DNA of 64,000 nt from positions 968,987-1,032,986 of the forward strand of contig NW_019775524.1 in assembly GCF_001039355.2 (NCBI RefSeq). Direction: 5' to 3'. The notes below the pieces were generated by a model. That model had not been told where the DNA came from. It did no database searches and saw only the letters and a program-made list of their open reading frames with translations. Shown here one piece after another: positions 11,916 to 20,770 of this stretch (its first letter is position 1; each line of letters starts with the position of its first letter). Position numbers and translations under genes: made by a program. The stretch comes from Lingula anatina (taxonomy: Eukaryota; Brachiopoda; Lingulata; Lingulida; Lingulidae).

Positions 11916-13633
11916 TCAGTGGACAATCCATATGGATATTCCCAGAACCAGCAGCAGAGTTATCAATGAGGATTTCAGAGAGCACCCAGTGTCAAACACT
12001 GTGGGGTCAAATTTGAAGCAGTTTGTGTTACTTTCCACATACTTGAACTTTTGTCCTTCGCAGATTTCTTTGCCGTTTTTATAAGATGTACCTGCATTTC
12101 AAAAGAAAAAAAAACACTGAAATACATTTCAATATTTATGTTAATTGACAAGAAAAGCAGTTGTGAAGAATCTAAAACAACCATGGTAGTGTAAAAGATA
12201 TGGCAAAAAAAATGTACATACCATATAGTGAAATCAAATCTACGTGGTATTAAAAAAATACTGTTACAAATGCATATTTTAATAGTAAAAAATTATTCCA
12301 AAGACCAAAGAAAAAGTATCACCAAGATGCATGCAGCTTACATGCAAAGGGCTATCTCCCAATGACAATCATTCTACAGTTTTTTCCAACTCTGCAGCAA
12401 CTCTCGCTAAATACAACCAGCTTAACAGGTAAACACACCTCCTCTTGACATTGAGTGGAATGCAGAAAAGCTGGTGTTCTGGCTGCCTTTTTGCCAAAAC
12501 CATGACAAACGGTAATTTCTTTTTATTTAATGTGAATAAAACAAAAATTTAAAGATTTCCTTACCTATTTTCTCCCCAGAAAACATGGCAGTCTTGCAGT
12601 AAAAGTGGATGGAGTCACAGAAGTCGGCACACACATGGAGTTGGCTAAAACAAAGAATGAAACTCTTAAGAATTTAATTGCAAATGACATGCTGCAAGGT
12701 GCTACGGAGGACACAGTGTTGCCAGGCCATGGATATTTATGTAGCCTAGAGTACTAGTATATATAACGGGGTGGAATGTGGCTTTACCCATTGCAAGGCA
12801 AAAATAGAGGAAAAAGTGACGAAGCCCCACACTAGTATTCGTATTTATCACACACACCTTGTGATGTATCATTAATAGTATGAAATTCTTGAGATCATTT
12901 ATATAAATCTAGAATATTACACACTGAGAAACGACTTACTCCTGATACCACAGGTGCTGCTCGGGGCTACAGAAGTAACACATGAGATAATTCACTCTAT
13001 TCTGGCACTTCTTGCTGGCCCGAGCCAGTTTGTACATCCCACCAAACACGGAGGTCACCTCAGTTCTTTTACAGCAGGCATTGGTGGAGTACCAAGAGCA
13101 GTTCACCAGGCCGTTCTCTGGAGACGGGACATGGGTGCCACCTGAAATTGATTTTAATACTCTTGATAAGGGTGTGTTTTCAATGAAACTATCATACTTT
13201 TAGTAGGCAGATCAATTCAAGTCCGCTGGGACTCTTGCTGAGTACAATCAGACTAACTGAATGACACGCCTCCTTGACAAACTAGGGGTTAACTTTCAAG
13301 TGTGCTGTGCATCTGGAAACTTTTTCACTTCATTTTGAGTGCCACCAAATGCACACGAAAGTTAATCCCCCCAAGTACGATACTTTCATTGAAAACGCCC
13401 CCTAAATCACAGTTAAAATTAAGTCCAAATTAAGCTTAGAAAGTTTCCTGCACAGCTCAAAATGATATTCCAGTGCGCAGTGTTTTTAAAAAACTGATGT
13501 GGTTGCATAGCTTACCATAATATGTACATGTCTTTTTGGTTTCCACCACTAAATCCTCACCGACAATAGCAACAACGGAAGAAAACACAATAAATACAAG
13601 GATTTTAAGAAAATCCTTTACATCGATCGCCAT
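11916..13633 (-). CDS. Folate-receptor-family cysteine-rich protein, probably GPI-anchored
   Basis: Four exons, 13633-13516, 13141-12940, 12644-12565 and 12091-11916, all with AG/GT sites and matching phases, encode 191 residues. Residues about 8-24 form a signal peptide (FLKILVFIVFSSVVAIVG). The mature part is Cys-rich: CTYYGG, STNACCKRTE, KKCQNRVNYLMCYFCSPEQ and VCADFCDSIHFYCKTA. This spacing recalls the Folate_rec domain of folate receptors and the NPC1 N-terminus. The protein ends TGCSLKSS plus a hydrophobic tail (LITLLLVLGISIWIVH), as in GPI-anchored receptors. It is shorter than vertebrate folate receptors (about 250 residues) and lacks their Trp-rich WHKGWNW-type segment, so the ligand is unknown. 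One N-glycosylation sequon, NCS, is present. It is transcribed divergently from ALG3. Confidence 0.83.
12259..12564. other. Intron 3 of the folate-receptor-like gene with a MITE remnant
   Basis: No exon here. Around 12375-12480 lies a fragment of MITE family C (AACTCTGCAGCAACTCTCGC, then GAATGCAGAAAAGCTGGTG) matching internal parts of the copies at 40512 and 55265. Confidence 0.55.
13205..13345. mobile_element. MITE family C fragment in intron 1 of the folate-receptor-like gene
   Basis: Contains AAGTCCGCTGGGACTCTTGC followed by GAGTACAATCAGACTAACTG and GACACGCCTCC, the same order of motifs as in the intact copy at 28257-28522. No complete terminal inverted repeats are visible. Confidence 0.5.
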
Positions 13634-13675
13634 GCTTGTTTTGATCTCGTTTTCTTCTCGTCCGCGTTATCCAAC
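13634..13675. promoter_or_regulatory. 42-bp divergent (bidirectional) promoter core between the folate-receptor-like gene and ALG3
   Basis: Only 42 bp separate the minus-strand ATG at 13633 from the plus-strand ATG at 13676. The segment has TTTTGATCTCG and TCTTCTCGTCCGCG and no TATA box. Transcription start sites must lie within or beyond this core, so the 5' leaders are extremely short or each leader overlaps the opposing gene. Both start codons are backed by family-consistent N-termini. Confidence 0.75.
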
Positions 13676-14397
13676 ATGGCTGCGCCCAGGAGACGGGCGC
13701 CGCTCCGTCAGCAGCGATGGAAAGTTAAAGATTTCTTTACGTTTGAAACATATTCTCCGTTTATATTTGACCCACAGTATTCATTTGCTGCGATGCTATT
13801 TTTGTTTATGTCGGAGATTGTTGTAAACATATTTGTAATACATAAAGTTAAATGTGAGTATGGCTGGGTATTATATCTGCTTACGTGGAAAGTACAGGTA
13901 CACCCTTGTGCTGATGGTGTCTGAAATCTGCTGAAATCTTGAACAAAGCACTTCACATCGTACAGAAGCTAAGCATAATCATCAGTGCATTCTTGTATTT
14001 GCCTTAGCTATTTTATACTCTCAAAATGATTGTGCCACATGCCACTCTCTCTCTCTCGATCTCTCTTTTTCTTCCACATTATTATTACGCTTCTTTCTGA
14101 ATTTATTTAGGTGTTATTTAAATATGTACATTCTGAAACAGAACTCAAAATTTTCTGTTTTTCATAATCTTAAATTGATTGATTATTAGGATACAAGTAC
14201 CATCACCATTAAGGTTATTCGAAATAGGGTGACTATGTAAATGACTGAAGCATTTAGAGTTTCCATTGCAGACACAGAAATTGACTGGGTGGCTTACATG
14301 CAGGAAGTGGAAGGTGTCATTAATGGAACGTATGACTACATGCAACTGAAAGGAGACACAGGACCACTAGTGTATTTATAATGCAACCTCTACAATT

Positions 14398-14436
<39 letters not shown>

Positions 14437-15121
14437 AAATTTATATTTTTGACATACAGTATAAAATGTTTTAAATCTCCTGAAGTTTGTCAAGGGTAAA
14501 ACACACAGCCCTGTTTACTTAAAATGTCACAATTTCTCTCTTTTTCTCTGCATTATGATATAGTATTTTAATTTACAGTTACTGTATTATATAATGTTCA
14601 ATATCTCATACAATAGAGTCTTTTCCACGAAATCGTGAGCATGCGCAGTTCGCGTCATTTTGTGCGGGACTGTTTCTCAGGNTGTACAGAAGCTAAGCAT
14701 AATCATCAGTGCATTCTTGTATTTGCCTTAGCTATTTTATACTCTCAAAATGATTGTGCCACATGCCACTCTCTCTCTCTCGATCTCTCTTTTTCTTCCA
14801 CATTATTATTACGCTTCTTTCTGAATTTATTTAGGTGTTATTTAAATATGTACATTCTGAAACAGAACTCAAAATTTTCTGTTTTTCATAATCTTAAATT
14901 GATTGATTATTAGGATACAAATACCATCACCATTAAGGTTATTCGAAATAGGGTGACTATGTAAATGACTGAAGCATTTAGAGTTTCCATTGCAGACACA
15001 GAAATTGACTGGGTGGCTTACATGCAGGAAGTGGAAGGTGTCATTAATGGAACGTATGACTACATGCAACTAAAAGGAGACACAGGACCACTAGTGTATT
15101 TATAATGCAACCTCTACAATT

Positions 15122-15162
<41 letters not shown>

Positions 15163-18100
15163 AAATTTATATTTTTGACATACAGTATAAAATGTTTTAA
15201 ATCTCCTGAAGTTTGTCAAGGGTAAAACACACAGTCCTGTTTACTTAAAATGTCACAATTTCTCTCTTTTTCTCTGCATTATGATATAGTATTTTAATTT
15301 ACAGTTACTGTATTATATAATGTTCAATATCTCATACAATTAGCCAAGTGTAATTACTTTTAAATTACTTGTCAGAGTAAGGTTTCTTTGAAAAGTCCCA
15401 TGTACCCCATACAGCTGGTAAAAGTAGAAGAGATCAACGGTACAAGTGGCACCATTTCATTTAAGTGTGTACAGTTATATTTCTTTCCTGTTTTCCTTCA
15501 GCTATCCTGCTGGGTTTGTGTACATTTTCACAGCATTGTACTACATTACCAGCCTGGGTGCAAATATTCGCCTGGGGCAGTATCTATTTGCAGCATTGTA
15601 CTGCGGAAATCTGCTCTTAGTTTTTAACATATATAGAAAAACTTGTAAGGTTAGTATGCTTAGATGCATGTTCAAAGTGGCACTTATTTTATGTTTAACT
15701 CATATATTGCTTTGTATTCTTGAAAAGGCTATAAATATACAGGTTGTTAATGAAAATAAAAGAAAAAATGGAAAAGGATAACTTAAAGATACATCTAACA
15801 CATACTTTTGGATTAAAACATGAATTATTATAAGTTCTTATAAAATAAATGTAGAGACATGAATTGCCCTCTTGGAATAGTAATCAGAACCACGTATAAG
15901 CTAAAACCATACCAGTTTAATAAAATCACTGGGTTCTACAATTTCAAATATTATATTGTTAAATTTATATTTCTAGGTCCCACCATACGTGTTCTTCTTC
16001 ATGTGTTGTGCGTCCTACAGAATCCACTCCATTTATGTCCTGAGGATGTTCAATGACCCTGTGGCCATGTGCTTACTTTACCTGGCAGTCAACCTATTTA
16101 TTTACAACCACTGGGCCTGGGGCTGTCTGGTTTATAGGTAATGGCAGATTACATTGTGCTTTATCTCTACCTGTTGTCACACCTAACACATTTCACATTT
16201 AAAAGAAATCATGTAGTACATTTGTTATTTAAAAGAAATCAAATAATGCTTTCACATTTTCACATGTTATTGTCATACCCAACAAGTTCCATATTTTTAC
16301 ATTTTTCATGCTGCATACATGTAGTTGATTAATTAAAACAGTACNAATTTCCCCCTGAAACTTCAAATCCCGCAAAATCTCGCGTTCTCATGGATAATTT
16401 AGCGGAAGTCACGTGACCGTGGAAAAGACTCTATTAGCCAAGTGTAATTACTTTTAAATTACTTGTCAGAGTAAGGTTTCTTTGAAAAGTCCCATGTACC
16501 CCATACAGCTGGTAAAAGTAGAAGAGATCAACGGTACAAGTGGCACCATTTCATTTAAGTGTGTACAGTTATATTTCTTTCCTGTTTTCCTTCAGCTATC
16601 CTGCTGGGTTTGTGTACATTTTCACAGCATTGTACTACATTACCAGCCTGGGTGCAAATATTCGCCTGGGGCAATATCTATTTGCAGCATTGTACTGCGG
16701 AAATCTGCTCTTAGTTTTTAACATATATAGAAAAACTTGTAAGGTTAGTATGCTTAGATGCATGTTCAAAGTGGCACTTATTTTATGTTTAACTCATATA
16801 TTGCTTTGTATTCTTGAAAAGGCTATAAATATACAGGTTGTTAATGAAAATAAAAGAAAAAATGGAAAAGGATAACTTAAAGATACATCTAACACATACT
16901 TTTGGATTAAAACATGAATTATTATAAGTTCTTATAAAATAAATGTAGAGACATGAATTGCCCTCTTGGAATAGTAATCAGAACCACGTATAAGCTAAAA
17001 CCATACCAGTTAAATAAAATCACTGGGTTCTACAATTTCAAATATTATATTGTTAAATTTATATTTCTAGGTCCCACCATACGTGTTCTTCTTCATGTGT
17101 TGTGCGTCCTACAGAATCCACTCCATTTATGTCCTGAGGATGTTCAATGACCCTGTGGCCATGTGCTTACTTTACCTGGCAGTCAACCTATTTATTTACA
17201 ACCACTGGGCCTGGGGCTGTCTGGTTTATAGGTAATGGCAGATTACATTGTGCTTTATCTCTACCTGTTGTCACACCTAACACATTTCACATTTAAAAGA
17301 AATTATGTAGTACATTTGTTATTTAAAAGAAATCAAATAATGCTTTCACATTTTCACATGTTATTGTCATACCCAACAAGTTCCATATTTTTACATTTTT
17401 CATACTGCATAAATGTAGTTGATTAATTAAAACAGTACACCTGCAGTTGTTTACAAGTGTGTTAAAGGCTCATGTCACACCAGCACTATCATTTTTGTTT
17501 TTCACAAATAACTGATTATTCATCAAGTGGATGAAAGTGCAAAACAGTCATACATTTGGATTACTAAGTAAAATGTTTTCTATAAATTGGTTAACATAAT
17601 AAATGTTTTAGATAAACTCATTAAATATTGTAAAAAGACACTGAAAAAAGTTACATTAGATTTCAGTTTTTTCCATTGTTTTTCCATTTAAACTTTAAAA
17701 GTGAAGGTATAATAAGCTCAAATAAAAGTTATATGCTATCATTAGTGTGCTATGTTTTAGCATGTTACACTTAAGCTTTTAATGGAAAAACAAGAATTTA
17801 AAAAAGTTTCCAAGGTTTCATTTTATGTGGATTACACATAGTAAGTGACAAATTTATTATGAAGAGTGTTTCTTTTTCCTTCTTGCAGTCTTGCAGTATC
17901 TGTGAAGATGAATGTTTTACTGTTCTCCCCAGCCCTGCTGATGTTGCTCCTTGTCTCTCAGGGATGGCTGAAAACAGTATATCATCTTGTCATTTGTGCT
18001 ACAGTACAGGTAAGTATAGTTCTAGAAAATTTATTTTCACCTGTAAAACTAATAAAAAATTACACAAGCTGCATTGTCCTTCAGGTACTGTGATAAGAAA

Positions 18101-20267
18101 ATGTATAATTCAAGTGGCTGAGTGATGACATACATTCTTTATGGTCTCGTTATGTTGTCCTCTTAAAAAAGTCAGCTGTTTTTAATGAAGGGATAGAAGG
18201 TCATTAATATGCCATAAATTTGCTTAAAGGTTTCTTGACAATTATTTATGAATGTGTATAGCTTGTTTTTCTTACATATCTGCAGGACTTCATGGCTATT
18301 ACTGTGTGAATTAAAAACCTGTATTTAAATTAAGAACTGAATAAAAAATAATGGGCCTATAAAGTTTAAAATTGTACAACACTCCTCAATTTTATCATTA
18401 TTATTTAAGTCATAAATAACAATGTATTGCTACTGAAAGAGAATTTAATGAGTCGGAGAACCTTTCCTTTATGACTGTTATATACAGCTTCTCTGTTGAC
18501 TTGGTCACCCCTGAAACTCATCGACAAGTAGAAATGATGGTAAAATATACTGTAGTGAGCCTATAAGTGACCATGTCGTCTGGCCTTCTCTACTAGGAAC
18601 GCCTCAATTAAAACTACTTGTACTTTTTTAAAATAATGTATTGCTGTGATTCTTTCAGCTGGTGCTAGCTCTGCCTTTCTTAGCTGCCAACCCTGTTGGT
18701 TACATTGTCAGATCATTTGACCTAGGACGGCAGTTCTTCTACAAATGGACAGTCAATTGGAGGTTTCTTCCAGAGGAGCTCTTCTTGAATAGATATTTTC
18801 ACCTGGTGCTGTTGCTCCTGCACATTGTTGCCTTGGTAACATTCCTGTCCAAAAGATGGAGCAGGTAAACATGAAATGCTTTCCAAAATTTAAATTAATT
18901 TTGTTACACCTTTAGAAAACAAGCACTATGGAAGGTTTTGTTAATTTTGCAAGCAACATTGTAGAAATTGAATTTTTTTAGACAAAAACACTTTAAAGTT
19001 AGATTTCAGTTTTCTCCACTGTAAAGAGGTACTGATTTCCTATTTCAGCTGTGTAAATGGAGATATCATAAGATTAAATGAATAACAGATAGATATAAAG
19101 CTTATTTTAATTGAAATATTATGATATAATTTTTTTAATGCATCTTATTTCAGGTCATATGGTGGTGCCTCATCTTTACTCTCAAGATCACCAATACATC
19201 CTGTCCTAAACAGCAACCATATCCTTTTTGGGGATAAATTACATTCTTTATTGATATCTATAATAACTTAATTAACGCTATATAGATAAGTCGCTGTGAT
19301 ATTATCCATGTTACGAATGTAGCACAACCTGATTGATTGTTTGATTTCCAAGAGTATTAACATAGAATATGTGATAAGTGCTGCATATTTAAATTTCTCA
19401 TTTTTTATAGGTGAAAAATTAGAGAGAAAGAATGATAAAGAGACATATATAAAATGAAAATTTGACTAGTAATTTAAAAAAAAAACATGAACAGGCATGA
19501 AAAAGACGCCTAAAAATAAAAGTGTGTTTATAGCTTTAACTTAAATGGCATATATAGATAAGGATAATCTTCCAGTGCTCTATATCCTTAACCATTCCCC
19601 ACAGATTGTCCTGCCTCTGTTCGCTGCTAATTTCATAGGCATGTGTTTCAGCAGGTCTCTCCATTACCAGTTCTATGTCTGGTACTTCCATACACTCCAC
19701 TATCTGCTCTGGTCAACACAGATGTCTGTCAAGTACAGGTGAGTCCAGTTGTCTTCTTTATTTAATGACTTGCTGTTGCATACTAAGTACAGCAAAAGAT
19801 GTCCACTGTTTTGGGCATACAAGAGCATAATAATATCAAGGCCCTGTCAAGATATATTTTTCACTTTCTAGGATCCCGTGCAGTTGAATAATTGATCTTT
19901 TTTTTATTTTCATTATTTAATTGTTTTCAACTTGCCAAACAAAGAGTGTCAAAATTATTTCATTAGTTAACTCACACTCACGCAGTATATCTGTATTTCT
20001 CTCAATACGTAATTGATAATTCCAGATGGTATACTTTATTATTGTACACAGCACTGAGAAGTATGGGGAATGATCGTGTAACCATAGTTTGTCATCGATT
20101 TTTCCAGGTTGTTAATCTTGGGTGTCATAGAACTCTGCTGGAACACGTATCCCTCCACAGTATTCAGCAGTGCAGCCCTCCATGTGTGCCATGCCATACT
20201 TCTGGGGGGACTTTGGTATTCTGAGACCACAGAGAAACCAAAGACAGCTGCCCAGAAAATGGAGTAA
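13676..20267 (+). CDS. ALG3: ALG3, dolichyl-P-mannose:Man5GlcNAc2-PP-dolichol alpha-1,3-mannosyltransferase
   Basis: Nine exons: 13676-13853, 14272-14371, 15502-15649, 15977-16137, 17889-18009, 18659-18864, 19154-19218, 19603-19738 and 20108-20267 (425 codons with stop; human ALG3 has 438 residues). Phases match throughout. Hallmarks are [128 protein letters not shown] and [19 protein letters not shown]. It is a multi-pass ER membrane GT-C enzyme that adds the first lumenal mannose in N-glycan precursor synthesis. Exons 2, 3 and 4 are each present twice (second copies 14996-15095, 16596-16743, 17071-17231) through haplotype duplication; only one set belongs to a transcript. Intron 7 is U12-type AT-AC. 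Confidence 0.96.
13960..14614 (+). other. Haplotype-1 version of the ALG3 exon 2 region
   Basis: Matches 14684-15340 almost base for base, differing mainly in the length of a CT repeat and in a few substitutions. It contains exon 2 (14272-14371) and runs directly into the left end of a transposon at 14615. Confidence 0.85.
14403..14434. repeat. (CT)n microsatellite, haplotype 1
   Basis: Perfect CT run just 3' of ALG3 exon 2. The other allele at about 15126-15159 is slightly longer, as expected of allelic microsatellites. Confidence 0.9.
14615..14681. mobile_element. Left end of a TIR transposon inserted in ALG3 intron 2 (haplotype 1)
   Basis: Starts AGAGTCTTTTCCACG and is cut off by the N at 14682. 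The exact reverse complement of this 15-bp end occurs at 16418-16432. The uninterrupted allele is at 15331-15345; comparison shows a 2-bp AT flank duplication. Confidence 0.8.
14684..16344 (+). other. Haplotype-2 segment without the transposon, carrying ALG3 exons 2, 3 and 4
   Basis: Lies between two single-N gaps. Its first 657 bp duplicate 13960-14614 and its last 1,004 bp (15341-16344) duplicate 16435-17438 with no length difference. It includes exon 2 (14996-15095), exon 3 (15502-15649) and exon 4 (15977-16137) with identical splice sites, so it is a contiguous alternative allele. Confidence 0.85.
16346..16432. mobile_element. Right end of the same TIR transposon (haplotype 1)
   Basis: Follows the N at 16345 and ends CGTGGAAAAGACTCT, the inverted repeat of the start at 14615, then continues with ATTAGCCAAG, the right flank of the empty site. 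The element interior is missing from the assembly, so its length and coding content are unknown. Confidence 0.8.
16435..17438 (+). other. Haplotype-1 version of the ALG3 exon 3-4 region
   Basis: Same length as 15341-16344 (1,004 bp, offset 1,094). It contains second copies of exon 3 (16596-16743) and exon 4 (17071-17231), both with open frames and intact splice sites, and continues into the unique downstream exons. Confidence 0.85.
17439..17888 (+). other. ALG3 intron 4, no other feature
   Basis: AT-rich intronic sequence between the duplicated exon-4 region and exon 5 (acceptor TTCTTGCAG, exon start 17889). No conserved element or further coding segment was recognised. Confidence 0.6.
19219..19602 (+). 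other. U12-type AT-AC intron 7 of ALG3
   Basis: The 5' splice site reads ATATCCTTTT, the canonical minor-spliceosome donor. A TCCTTAAC branch site lies at 19585-19592 and the intron ends in AC at 19602, about 11 nt downstream. Joining exon 7 (ending C) to exon 8 (starting AG) makes the CAG Gln of NQIV, which matches the human protein at that point. No GT-AG pair nearby gives this frame. Confidence 0.9.
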
Positions 20268-20770
20268 AGCAAGAAGCAGAATGTTCACTCTGGTACTGTT
20301 TGAGTTCACAAAAAATAAATAACAAACTTTAAGAAATGGAGTAATGCAAGAAGTGGAGTTTTTTACTCTGGTACTCTGGGGCCACAGAGAAACCAAAGAC
20401 AGCCTTTTAGAAAATGGAGTAAAGCAAGAAGCAGGATGCTGATTCTGGTACTTTTTAGTTTACAAAAAAAAAAACTTTCAAGACAGCCATCCAGAAAAAA
20501 TTCTTTGAGTTCGCACGCATGCACACACACACACACAGACACACACACATACACAAAATAAATAAATTAATTAATTAAAAATATAAGAAATAGGAAATGG
20601 AGTAACGCAAGAAGTAGAATGTTGTCTCTGAGTCTCTGAAACTCTGAGTTCACAAAAAAAAAGAGAAAAACTTTAATACAGAAAATGGTGAAAAGCAAGA
20701 AGCAAAATGTTCACTTGAGTACTCTGAGGTTGCAGAGAAACCAAAGTGAAATGAAAGATGGCCACCCAGA
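20213..20770 (+). repeat. Imperfect tandem repeat containing the ALG3 stop-codon region
   Basis: The block AAATGGAGTAAAGCAAGAAG, which includes the ALG3 TAA, recurs in diverged form at about 20257, 20334, 20411, 20594 and 20684, at first with a 77-bp spacing. GCCACAGAGAAACCAAAGAC at 20381 and a weaker match near 20731 repeat the last coding segment. The repeat spans the coding end and 3' flank and is interrupted by a CA repeat near 20520-20550. Confidence 0.75.

Larger units (their letters stand above)
8857..12258. repeat. Second copy of the duplicated region (probable haplotype copy 2)
   Basis: Starts immediately after the N and repeats 6090-8855, then continues into unique sequence and the upstream exons of the folate-receptor-like gene. 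It differs from copy 1 by substitutions, a local 20-bp tandem duplication near 11701-11740 and a copy-specific segment at about 9110-9810. It is the copy contiguous with the intact gene. Confidence 0.85.

Noticed and set aside
14272-17231. ALG3 with genuinely duplicated exons 2, 3 and 4 (alternative or tandem exon usage)
   Set aside because: Exon 2 followed by its copy is out of phase, the copies are near-identical including introns, and each copy boundary coincides with an N or a transposon end.
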